From NCBI GenBank assembly GCA_030639305.1, contig DAOWCY010000207.1, positions 1 to 12,401 on the forward strand: a stretch of 12,401 nt of DNA, in the 5' to 3' direction. The notes below the pieces were generated by a model, which was given only the letters and a program-made list of their open reading frames with translations, made no database searches and was not told the DNA's origin. A program made the position numbers and the translations under genes. Every line of letters starts with the position of its first letter. Position 1 is the stretch's first letter. The stretch is from JAGLQA01 sp023135565 (GTDB taxonomy: Bacteria > Acidobacteriota > Aminicenantia > UBA2199). Below are positions 1 through 7,152 of this stretch, one piece after another.

Positions 1-90
1 CCCGGATATACAAATCTCTCTTTTTATGGTTTTTTACTACCTGGGAGGGGAGAAGATTAAAGGATTTTGTGGGTTATTTTGTGAACAAAC

Positions 91-132
91 GGCTCACTTT
101 ATCTGAGCAAAAGTGGGTCAATTTATCTGAGC
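91..132. repeat. Two direct repeats, 24 bp apart; possible IS21-type end remnant
   Basis: Two 18-bp copies, ggctcactttatctgagc (91-108) and gggtcaatttatctgagc (115-132), match at 16 of 18 bases with a period of 24 bp. Multiple short terminal repeats containing a core like GGCTCAcTTT or GGGTCAaTTT are typical of IS21-family element ends, and from memory these copies resemble that pattern. No transposase gene (istA/istB) is in the window, so this would be a left-over or an element lying to the left. It could equally be a binding site for a regulator. The repeat itself is seen directly; the IS assignment is inference. Confidence 0.35.
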
Positions 133-207
133 GCTATAGAATTACCCTGTCGATACTTCCATTATAATTTAAACTCTTTTGGGGATAAGAGGGCTGTCGT
201 TTCAAAC

Positions 208-237
208 TTGATTTTTTGTGCGAGATTCGGTTATAAT
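208..237 (+). promoter_or_regulatory. Probable sigma-70 promoter for the acyltransferase pair
   Basis: TTGATT (208-213) and TATAAT (232-237) are separated by 18 bp. Initiation around 244 would give a leader of about 17 nt before the ATG at 261. The leader carries a Shine-Dalgarno-like AGGTGAG at 252-258. A second TATAAT at 163-168 has no comparable -35 box at a good distance, so I prefer the downstream one. Confidence 0.55.
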
Positions 238-260
238 TACAAAATAAAAATAGGTGAGCT

Positions 261-1799
261 ATGATATTTACTTCTTTTGACTTTTTTTTGTTTTTTGGGA
301 TATTGTTTTTCCTGCACTTCTCTGTTCCGCATAAATTCAGGTGGACACTGCTTCTTGCCGCCAGCTATTTTTTCTATGGCTACTATAAATTAGCATTCCT
401 GCCATTGTTAATTCTCCCTACGCTTATTATCTATTTCATCGCCATTAAACTAAACTCCGCAGACTCGAAACGCACCCGGAAACTGCTCTTGATCGCGGGA
501 CTCGCAGCCGGGCTTTCGGCTTTGTTTGTTTTTAAATATCTCGATTTTTTAGGAGAGTCCCTAAAGGCCGCTGCCGGGCTTTTCTCCAAAAATTTAAAAT
601 TCGATCCTTTCGACTTTATTCTTCCAATCGGCATATCATTCTATTCCTTCAAACTGGTGAGCTACCTTTTGGACGTCTACAATGACAAACTGAAAACGGA
701 AAAACACTTAGGTTACTTCGCGCTCTATACTTCGTTTTTCCCGCAGTTGTTGGCAGGGCCTATCGACAGGGCCGTCAATTTTATCCCCGAATTGAAGAAA
801 AAAGTCGATTTCGACTACGAAAGGGTAACCGGCGGTTTTCGTTTGGTGCTCTGGGGCTTTTTTAAGAAGTTGGTTATAGCCGACCAACTGGCTGTAATAG
901 TTAATAATGTCTATGATAATGTAACCGAATATTCCGGCGTACCGTTGATCGCTGCCACAGTGGCTTTTTCTTTCCAGGTTTACTGCGATTTTTCCGGGTA
1001 CTCGGATATTGCCGTCGGCTTATCGCGAATTTTAGGCTTTAAGTCGATGAATAATTTTAATTCTCCTTACAGCAGTAAATCCATCACTAAGTTCTGGAAC
1101 AATTGGCATATTTCCCTCTCAACTTGGCTCAGGGATTACCTTTTCCTGCCTATCGCATATGCGTCGGTAAGAAAAATCAAAAAACCGCTGCTGCTAAAAA
1201 TGAAACCGGAAACCTGGGCATATGTGATAGGTATGTTCGTTACCATGTTTTTAGGGGGACTCTGGCATGGGGCGAAATGGACATTCGTTTTGTGGGGGGC
1301 GGTGCACGGTTTGTTTTTGATTTTTTCGTATACCACAAAAAAGTCGAGGAAAAAAATCGTAAAAAAGATCAAGTTGAAACGTTTACCCCGGTTCCATAAA
1401 TTTTTAAAAGTTTCTGTTACGTTTTCCCTGGTGACTTTTGCCTGGATATTCTTCAGGGCAAATTCGATTTCCGATGCATTTTACATTATTTCTCATTTAC
1501 ATGTGGGGCTGTGGGATTTTTTCAGCAAGACGGTAATATCGTTTTTCTTCAACTTCGATATTGTCCCTTTAAGAAACCTTATAACTCGATTAGGGGTGAC
1601 TTTTTTTACTTTTAACAAAGTTGGGATTGCGATTTTAATAATGGAACTTGCGCAGCTCGTGCAGCGCCGGGAAGACATAACCGGCTGGTTTCGTAAAAAG
1701 CCGCTTTTCTTAAGATGGTGCTGCTACATGTTATTGTTATCTTTAATCGTTTATTGGGGTAAATTCGATATAAAAGAGTTTATCTATTTCCGCTTTTAA
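261..1799 (+). CDS. MBOAT family O-acyltransferase (AlgI-like), polysaccharide O-acetylation
   Basis: This is a 512-residue, very hydrophobic polytopic inner-membrane protein, the usual length for AlgI/PatA/DltB-like acyltransferases, which pass acyl groups from the cytoplasm to a periplasmic acceptor. Landmark motifs are visible: QVYCDFSGYSDIA (239-251), the block around SITKFWNNWHISLSTWLRDY (274-293) with H283, and GGLWHGAKWTFVLWG..HG (332-350) with H336 and H349, the latter two being the usual positions of the MBOAT active-site histidines. TFAWIFFRA (392-400) and the C-terminal FIYFRF also match the AlgI-like branch. The ATG at 261 follows AGGTGAG with good spacing. The next gene starts 16 bp downstream and encodes an SGNH-like partner, so the pair most likely O-acetylates the polysaccharide exported by the downstream operon. 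The substrate is inferred from context. An AlgI symbol is not given because alginate is not implied. Confidence 0.93.
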   Translation: MIFTSFDFFLFFGILFFLHFSVPHKFRWTLLLAASYFFYGYYKLAFLPLLILPTLIIYFIAIKLNSADSKRTRKLLLIAGLAAGLSALFVFKYLDFLGESLKAAAGLFSKNLKFDPFDFILPIGISFYSFKLVSYLLDVYNDKLKTEKHLGYFALYTSFFPQLLAGPIDRAVNFIPELKKKVDFDYERVTGGFRLVLWGFFKKLVIADQLAVIVNNVYDNVTEYSGVPLIAATVAFSFQVYCDFSGYSDIAVGLSRILGFKSMNNFNSPYSSKSITKFWNNWHISLSTWLRDYLFLPIAYASVRKIKKPLLLKMKPETWAYVIGMFVTMFLGGLWHGAKWTFVLWGAVHGLFLIFSYTTKKSRKKIVKKIKLKRLPRFHKFLKVSVTFSLVTFAWIFFRANSISDAFYIISHLHVGLWDFFSKTVISFFFNFDIVPLRNLITRLGVTFFTFNKVGIAILIMELAQLVQRREDITGWFRKKPLFLRWCCYMLLLSLIVYWGKFDIKEFIYFRF

Positions 1800-1815
1800 C
1801 GGAGGAAATATCGAA

Positions 1816-2733
1816 ATGAAAAGATTTGTTTTGAAAGCCATCGTTTTTATGATTGTCGCTTTCCTGGTTTTAAACATCCTGGGATATTTTATTATTAATT
1901 CCCCTCATCTTTCAAAACAGTTGAGCTGGGGGCGCTTAAATGCGATAGTAAAAAAAAGCAAAAAAAAGATCCCGGGAAAAATTCTTATCCTGGGAGACAG
2001 TGTGGGAGGGCAGCTTTTCCCCCGCAAGACGATGCCTTCTTCCCTGACTGTCAACGGCGGCTGCCTAACTGTGGGCCATTATATCCTCGCCTGCAATGCG
2101 GTAAAAAAGAATAAACATTTAAAATTTATCGTCCTGGCCTGCGTACCCACTGTGTTAGCCTTACAGTTCGAACGGTCGCAGACATATCAAAACGTCATGA
2201 AGCCCTTTTATACTTTTGAAAATTTGAAATTTCTCTCTAAAACAATATTAAAAAAAATTAACAAAAAACAATTAGCACATTTTGTTATTTTTCCCTTTGT
2301 GAAAGCAGCCGCCTGTTTTTCCGATATTGATTTTACCGTGCCCAAAAAAAAAGGTCAGTGGGGCGCTCTTTCTCCTACAGCCATCGAATATTTAAAAAAG
2401 TTAGCTGCACTGTGTGAAGAGAACAAAATAAAATTAGTCCTAATCTCTCCCCCGGTTTTACAGGATCGAAAAAAAGGAACCCGGGATTGGGAGAGGATGA
2501 GAAAACAAATTCCAGTCTACAAACTCGGAAAAATTTTTACCGGTTATTTCGAGAATATAATTTATCTTAGCCCGGAAAATTTTGTGGATCATCTCCATTT
2601 AGAAAACAAATATTTGAAGAAAAACCGGAAAAAAATAATACGAAAAATACTCCCGCGGGAAGTTTTCGAACTGCTTTATAAAAAGAAGGGTAAAAAAACC
2701 CCGGCCGCCGCGAGCAGCGCAGTACCCGGCTAA
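1816..2733 (+). CDS. Membrane-anchored SGNH/GDSL-like protein, partner of the MBOAT acyltransferase
   Basis: The 305-residue protein starts with an N-terminal membrane segment (about 7-27), so the rest should face the periplasm. It has the hallmarks of the SGNH hydrolase fold: a GDS motif (G60-D61-S62) after a beta strand (KILIL), and a late DHLH block (D258, H261) giving the D-x-x-H spacing of the catalytic Asp/His. Ser62, Asp258 and His261 would form the triad. In AlgI/AlgJ/AlgX, PatA/PatB and DltB/DltD systems an MBOAT protein works with such a periplasmic or membrane-anchored partner that moves the acyl group to the sugar; the gene order here argues for the same role. A strong SD (GGAGGA, 1801-1806) precedes the ATG. 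The gene is noticeably A-rich, with A8, A8 and A9 runs (1950-1957, 1960-1967, 2344-2352), and the C-terminal tail (about 290-305) is Lys- then Ala-rich and probably unstructured. Overall family similarity is weak outside the motifs. Confidence 0.72.
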   Translation: MKRFVLKAIVFMIVAFLVLNILGYFIINSPHLSKQLSWGRLNAIVKKSKKKIPGKILILGDSVGGQLFPRKTMPSSLTVNGGCLTVGHYILACNAVKKNKHLKFIVLACVPTVLALQFERSQTYQNVMKPFYTFENLKFLSKTILKKINKKQLAHFVIFPFVKAAACFSDIDFTVPKKKGQWGALSPTAIEYLKKLAALCEENKIKLVLISPPVLQDRKKGTRDWERMRKQIPVYKLGKIFTGYFENIIYLSPENFVDHLHLENKYLKKNRKKIIRKILPREVFELLYKKKGKKTPAAASSAVPG

Positions 2734-2763
2734 TGGATATTTACGACTTTTTGTTAACCAAAA

Positions 2764-2805
2764 GCCCCTCATAGGGTGCCCGCCAGGGGTGCCCGCGCCG
2801 CGGGG
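2764..2805. repeat. GC-rich intergenic patch with a 10-bp direct repeat and small hairpins
   Basis: GGGTGCCCGC occurs twice, at 2774-2783 and 2787-2796. Two small stems can be drawn: GCCCCT (2764-2769) with AGGGGT (2785-2790), and CCCGC (2792-2796) with GCGGG (2800-2804) around a 3-base loop. The patch contrasts with the AT-rich sequence on both sides and ends directly against the -35 box of the next promoter. No U-tract follows, so it is not a classical terminator. It could be a processed 3' end for the upstream pair or an operator; nothing decides between these. Confidence 0.35.
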
Positions 2806-2834
2806 TTGAAAAAAAACACAATCCGCTATATAAT
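2806..2834 (+). promoter_or_regulatory. Near-consensus sigma-70 promoter of the export operon, likely leaderless
   Basis: TTGAAA (2806-2811) and TATAAT (2829-2834) are 17 bp apart, one base off consensus in total. Initiation 5-9 nt after the -10 box falls at 2839-2843, on or just before the ATG at 2843. There is no Shine-Dalgarno sequence. The in-frame stop TAA at 2831-2833 lies inside the -10 box and rules out an earlier start codon. The transcript would be leaderless or nearly so. Confidence 0.7.
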
Positions 2835-2842
2835 ATAAACCT

Positions 2843-4063
2843 ATGAATAAAAAGAACGTATATCGCCTCTTCGTGCTGCTTATTTGCGTAATAGGGACGA
2901 CAACTCTATACAGCGAAAATTTCTTCAAAATGAAAGAAAAAATAGTCGATGGCGTTTGGAAAAGAATAAGCTTCCTCTATCTCAGACCCACCTTGACTTT
3001 AGAAAACCTGGGGTATACATCCAATATTTTTTATTACGACGAGTTGGAAGAACCGGACTGGACCGCCGACTTAGGCCTGGACCTACAAGTGTCGTCTATT
3101 TTAGGGAACCGCTTCATACTGAAAATAAATGAGAATCCTTATTATTCTTTTTTTGCCGATAATATAGAACAGCGGGCTTTTAGCAATAGATTGGCCGCGT
3201 CGATTTACACCTACGTGGGAAAATTCAACCTGGAGTACCGTTTTAACGAAGATTATATCAAAGGAAGACCCACTTCTGAATTCGGCGTCTATATCAGGAC
3301 ACGCACCCGGGGACACCTTTTCTCGATAGATTTCGGTAAATACACCAGCCTTTTCTTTAACGGCTATATTAAATTGGACAGGATAGAACTCTTCGAAGAG
3401 AATTACTTAGGCCAATACGACTTGAAACGCTCTCTTAACCGGGAAGAACTGCACGCAGGTATCAGGTTAAATAGGATCATTTTCTCCCGCACCCGCCTGT
3501 TTTTAAACTTCGAATATTATGAATACAATTTCGATTATGAAATTCTCAGGGACGGTATCGGCCGGCAGATATCTGTCGGGGTGGAATTCCCGGAGATCGG
3601 GAAAATCAAGGGCTCGCTGGAATACGGTCTTAAAAGCTTTAAAGCCGGTAATTCTACTTTCCGGGATTATACCAAACCTTTCGGTTCGGGAAAAGTTACA
3701 GCCCGTCTATTTAGAAGGTTCCGGGTGCATCTCGATTACCTAATTAACAATTTCTATTCTTACTGGAGCACGGACCAGAGTTATAATGAAAAAACAACCG
3801 GAACCCTCATCGAATTCTATGTGACCCGGAATATAAAAATCGGCTGCAGGTACCGGGTGGGTAGATTGACCTATGAGTATTTAACCGATGGCGATAAATC
3901 CAGGCAGGATAATTTCTATACGACTGCCCTTTCCTTAGGCTTGAGAGTTTTTAAAAAAATGGGTATCGGCATCGAGTACCGGGTGTTCCGGGCGGATTCC
4001 AGTGTGCTCGATTTTATTCGCAGCAATGATTTTATCGGAGGTTATCTTATCCATGAATTCTAA
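2843..4063 (+). CDS. Outer-membrane beta-barrel protein of the polysaccharide export operon
   Basis: This 406-residue protein has a signal peptide (positive MNKKNVYR, hydrophobic 9-18, likely cleavage after LYS at 24). The mature part is built of alternating hydrophobic and polar stretches rich in Tyr, Phe and Arg, and the chain ends in Phe, the outer-membrane barrel C-terminal signature. The early segment with YTSNIFYYDE (about 58-67) resembles the start of BBP2-type barrels often found in EPS loci. Mature length of about 380 residues would allow roughly 16-18 strands (inference). The start is fixed by an in-frame stop at 2831-2833 and by the need for a signal peptide. Its stop overlaps the next gene, an OPX protein, by 11 bp. 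Because that OPX protein lacks a segment able to span the outer membrane, this barrel is the best candidate for the exit pore of the polymer. The family assignment is by character and context rather than by a clear motif. Confidence 0.8.
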   Translation: MNKKNVYRLFVLLICVIGTTTLYSENFFKMKEKIVDGVWKRISFLYLRPTLTLENLGYTSNIFYYDELEEPDWTADLGLDLQVSSILGNRFILKINENPYYSFFADNIEQRAFSNRLAASIYTYVGKFNLEYRFNEDYIKGRPTSEFGVYIRTRTRGHLFSIDFGKYTSLFFNGYIKLDRIELFEENYLGQYDLKRSLNREELHAGIRLNRIIFSRTRLFLNFEYYEYNFDYEILRDGIGRQISVGVEFPEIGKIKGSLEYGLKSFKAGNSTFRDYTKPFGSGKVTARLFRRFRVHLDYLINNFYSYWSTDQSYNEKTTGTLIEFYVTRNIKIGCRYRVGRLTYEYLTDGDKSRQDNFYTTALSLGLRVFKKMGIGIEYRVFRADSSVLDFIRSNDFIGGYLIHEF

Positions 4064-4898
4064 AAGAATCGTTATATTATTGATCTTTGTGTTCCTGGCA
4101 GGCGCCTGCCTGTTTCTCCCTGCTCGAGAAAGCAAAGACGCTTCCTATAAATTGGGGCCTAAAGACCTGATCAAAATTACTGTTTTCGATGTACCGGACT
4201 TAAATATTACGGTGCGGATTTCGGCTGATGGAACGATTACCCTGCCGCTGTTAGGCAGGATCGAGACCCGCGGCTTAACCCGTTTCCAATTGGAAAGAGA
4301 ATTGGCCCGCCTGTTAGAAGCAAAATACCTGCGCAATGCCCAGGTGACGATTTTTGTACAGGAGTATCACAGCAATACGGTATCGGTGATGGGCGAGGTG
4401 GGAAAACCGGGCACTTATGAACTGATCGGCAGGCAAACGCTCCTGCAAGTGCTTTCTTCCGCCGGGGGGCTGAGCGAGGCGGCGTCGGACCGCATTATTA
4501 TTATTCGCCAGTATAAAAGCGGTTCAAGCAGGTCTCTTGCCATCGACTTAGATGATTTGATGGTCAAGGGCGACCCCAGGCTAAATATTCCCCTGCGGGC
4601 CGGAGATATCATCAACATACCGGGAGATCGCTTCATCGATATTTATGTATTCGGCCAGGTTAAGAAGCCCGGGCATATCAAAGTGAAAAAAAGCGGGCCG
4701 GTAACACTCCTCAAAGTCATTGCCCAGGCTGGGGGGTTCGCTGACCGGGCCCGTAAAACAGCGGTTATGGTTACACGCACTGTCAGCGGCAAAGAAATAA
4801 AAACTAAGGTGAATGTGAAAAAAATCCTCAAAGGCGGCAGACCTGATTTTGTCTTACAGGATAACGATATAGTGCATGTGCCGGAAAGCATTTTATAG
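4053..4898 (+). CDS. Polysaccharide export (OPX/Wza-like) protein with two SLBB domains
   Basis: This 281-residue periplasmic export protein has a Poly_export domain at about 31-105 (YKLGPKDLIKITVFDVPDLN opens it at 32), SLBB domain 1 at about 110-190 (VMGEVGKPGTY, LSSAGGL) and SLBB domain 2 at about 197-279 (VFGQVKKPGHI, IAQAGGF). Wza-type proteins form the ring that guides polymer through the periplasm. I chose the ATG at 4053 because it gives a signal peptide (MNSKRIVILLIFVFLAGA-C19). The upstream ATG at 4002 would overlap the barrel gene by 62 bp and bury that signal. A GGAG lies at 4037-4040, rather far upstream. Cys19 may be lipidated, but A-G-A before it is not a standard lipobox. The protein stops right after the second SLBB domain, without the C-terminal amphipathic helix that lets E. 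coli Wza (about 379 residues) cross the outer membrane. It overlaps the barrel gene by 11 bp and lies 8 bp before the kinase gene. Confidence 0.92.
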   Translation: MNSKRIVILLIFVFLAGACLFLPARESKDASYKLGPKDLIKITVFDVPDLNITVRISADGTITLPLLGRIETRGLTRFQLERELARLLEAKYLRNAQVTIFVQEYHSNTVSVMGEVGKPGTYELIGRQTLLQVLSSAGGLSEAASDRIIIIRQYKSGSSRSLAIDLDDLMVKGDPRLNIPLRAGDIINIPGDRFIDIYVFGQVKKPGHIKVKKSGPVTLLKVIAQAGGFADRARKTAVMVTRTVSGKEIKTKVNVKKILKGGRPDFVLQDNDIVHVPESIL

Positions 4899-4906
4899 GA
4901 GTCGAA

Positions 4907-7141
4907 ATGAGCGTTAACGAAACTTTCCAAAATACCGAGCCGCCCGGCGATAAAGGTTCTCTATCGATGTTAGATGATAAATTCCATGTAGAGAAATATT
5001 GGAGAATCATTAAACCCAGGCTTCATATCGTGATCATCATTACCCTAATTATAGTAGCGGCGGCTTACATAAATTTATCCACCAAAACGCCGGTTTACGA
5101 AGCTTTCGGGCTTTTGATGATCGAACCGGAGAACCGTAACGCAATTATGTTCGACAGCAGACCCATTTCTTATGGGTACAGGAATGAGTATTTTAATACC
5201 CAGATCAGGATACTGCAGAGCCGTTCCCTGGCGAAAGTCGTGAAGGCGGGCTTTGAATCTTCGCCCACGGGCAGTGCTTTAAAGAAGGATGACGCGGAGT
5301 TTTTTATCCTGGGCCCGATAGTCAAACCCTTAGAGTTTACCCGGCTGGTGGAGGTGGGTTACAAATCCACCGATCCCCGGGCAGCGGCTGAGTCTGTCAA
5401 TATACTTTTCCATAAGTTCATCGATTTCAACTTACATATAAAATCCCAATCCTCCAGCAATGCGGCTAATTACATCACCAAGCAGATCGAGAATCTGAGG
5501 GATAACCTCTCCCAAAAAGAGCAGGAGATGCAAACTTATGGGAAACGTAAAGAGTTATTCTATGTCTCCAGGGAGGACAGCACCGATGTCGAGAAGTTTT
5601 CCGATTTGAATAAAGCTTATACCGCCGCCCAGATCGTCAGGGTCAACAAAGAAGCGGTGTACCAGGAATTAAAGGGGATGAGTTATGGAAATTTCCCCCA
5701 GGTGAAAAAAGACCAGTTGATCAGCAATCTAAAAAACACCTATTCTACCTTAGAAGGGGAGTATAAAAAGAAGTCCCAGATTTTCAAGAGTTCCTACCCG
5801 GAAATGACGCAGTTAAAATCCCAGATGGATACGCTGCAGCGGCGCATCGGGGAAGAAACAAGAGATGTTGCCGGGAAGACCTTAAAAGAGGTCAGGAGCG
5901 AATTCCAATCGGCCAAAAAAAAGGAAGAATCGCTGTTGAACTTGTTGAACCAGCAGAAAGGGTTGATGATCAGCAGCAATTCCAGCGCCATCTACTATAA
6001 AACCCTGGGTATCGAAGTAGAGAATAAGCGTTCGCTGTTGAATTTTTTAGTGCGCAAGAAGAATGAGTCCAAACTTTCGTCCCAGTTGGATGGAGTCGAG
6101 ACCAGCAATATCAAAATAATAGATAGCGCGGAAGTTCCCGGCAAGCCTATAGACGCGGGAGCAAAAAGGATATTGTTATCGGCTTTCATGCTGGGAATTT
6201 TTCTCGGCTTCGGCCTGATATTCTTAGTGGATTATTTAGACAGGACTATCAAAGACCCGGAAGATGTCAAAACTATCCTGAAAGTCCCTGCCCTGGGTAT
6301 TATACCTTCGACGGACGCCAAATTGCAGAACTCTTCTTACTATAATCCTTATTACGGTTACGGTTACGGCAGCGGTAAAAATAAAAAACCAAAAGACAAG
6401 AACCCCGATATAAAAAGGGATATAGAACGGATCAATTTTATAGACCCGGAATCTCACTTTTCTGAGAACTATCGCACCATTCGCACCTCGATACTACTTT
6501 CCATCCCGGAGAAATCGCCGAAAATAGTCAGCGTCAGCAGCGCCCAGCCTTCGGAAGGGAAGACGGCCACTACCATCAACCTGGCCATTTCTTTTTCCCA
6601 ATTGGGCAAAAGGATACTGATCATCGACGGCGATATGCGCAAGCCCAGGATACACAAAATTTTTAAAATCAAGAATTCTTTAGGACTCTCTTCTTACTTA
6701 GTGGGCAATGCCAAACTTACCGAGATCCTGCAAAAAACCGATATCCCCAATCTTTTTGTGGTTCCTTCAGGCCCTCCTCCCCCCAACCCGGCGGAGTTGA
6801 TCGACTCTGAAGTGATGGACACCACACTGAAAAAGCTGATGCAGAAGGTGGATTTTATTTTTATCGACACACCGCCTTTAGTGGGCATCGTGGACCCGAT
6901 TCTTTTAGGCCAGCATGCATTCGGCATGATGCTGGTGGTCTGGGCCGGTAAAACCCACAGGAATGCGGTTGAAAAAGCGCTGGAGGAACTCAATAAATTT
7001 AATGTACGCACCATAGGTGTGGTTTTGAATAAAGCAGCCGGTAAGAAAAAAGGTTATGGGTACGATTATTACTACAGCTACGGGTATAAATATAAAGAAG
7101 AACCGGAAGCTGTAGGTCGCAGCGCGGCAGTCCGCAATTAA
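4907..7141 (+). CDS. Wzc-like polysaccharide co-polymerase / tyrosine autokinase (BY-kinase)
   Basis: This 744-residue inner-membrane protein fuses a Wzz chain-length domain to a bacterial tyrosine kinase. In order: TM1 (about 40-55), a periplasmic domain with coiled-coil-like stretches (about 185-215 and 275-400), the pre-membrane Pro motif AEVPGKP (408-414), TM2 (about 422-441) and the cytoplasmic kinase. The kinase shows E-x2-R-x2-R (E520, R523, R526), an oligomerisation motif of BY-kinases, Walker A SAQPSEGKT (545-553), Walker A' ILIIDGDMRKP (570-580) and Walker B FIFIDTPP (650-657). The tail has eight Tyr in residues 717-729, the usual autophosphorylation cluster. A second cluster, six Tyr in 478-487, lies unusually in the linker between TM2 and the kinase. 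The ATG at 4907 follows AGGAG (4897-4901), which overlaps the upstream stop codon. Autophosphorylation cycling would control polymer length and export through the OPX protein, with the next gene as phosphatase. Confidence 0.95.
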   Translation: MSVNETFQNTEPPGDKGSLSMLDDKFHVEKYWRIIKPRLHIVIIITLIIVAAAYINLSTKTPVYEAFGLLMIEPENRNAIMFDSRPISYGYRNEYFNTQIRILQSRSLAKVVKAGFESSPTGSALKKDDAEFFILGPIVKPLEFTRLVEVGYKSTDPRAAAESVNILFHKFIDFNLHIKSQSSSNAANYITKQIENLRDNLSQKEQEMQTYGKRKELFYVSREDSTDVEKFSDLNKAYTAAQIVRVNKEAVYQELKGMSYGNFPQVKKDQLISNLKNTYSTLEGEYKKKSQIFKSSYPEMTQLKSQMDTLQRRIGEETRDVAGKTLKEVRSEFQSAKKKEESLLNLLNQQKGLMISSNSSAIYYKTLGIEVENKRSLLNFLVRKKNESKLSSQLDGVETSNIKIIDSAEVPGKPIDAGAKRILLSAFMLGIFLGFGLIFLVDYLDRTIKDPEDVKTILKVPALGIIPSTDAKLQNSSYYNPYYGYGYGSGKNKKPKDKNPDIKRDIERINFIDPESHFSENYRTIRTSILLSIPEKSPKIVSVSSAQPSEGKTATTINLAISFSQLGKRILIIDGDMRKPRIHKIFKIKNSLGLSSYLVGNAKLTEILQKTDIPNLFVVPSGPPPPNPAELIDSEVMDTTLKKLMQKVDFIFIDTPPLVGIVDPILLGQHAFGMMLVVWAGKTHRNAVEKALEELNKFNVRTIGVVLNKAAGKKKGYGYDYYYSYGYKYKEEPEAVGRSAAVRN

Positions 7142-7152
7142 AACAAAAAACC

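Noticed and set aside
3..167. Open frame from the left edge to TAA at 165-167 (about 54 codons)
   Set aside because: No family signal, and it runs through the direct repeats, whose 24-bp period keeps the frame open by itself. It could be the tail of an upstream gene but cannot be supported.
160..168. Second promoter with TATAAT at 163-168
   Set aside because: No acceptable -35 hexamer at 16-18 bp upstream.
1103..1399. 98-codon plus-strand frame inside the acyltransferase gene
   Set aside because: Lies wholly within a conserved gene in another frame and shows no own signals.
2764..2811. Rho-independent terminator after the SGNH gene
   Set aside because: Hairpins are possible but followed by an A-run, not a T-run, on the plus strand.
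2599..2928. 109-codon minus-strand frame across the gap between the SGNH and barrel genes
   Set aside because: Overlaps both genes and the promoter; low-complexity aromatic-rich product with no start signal.
4002..4052. Longer OPX protein starting at the ATG at 4002
   Set aside because: Would overlap the barrel gene by 62 bp and put 17 extra residues before a good signal peptide.
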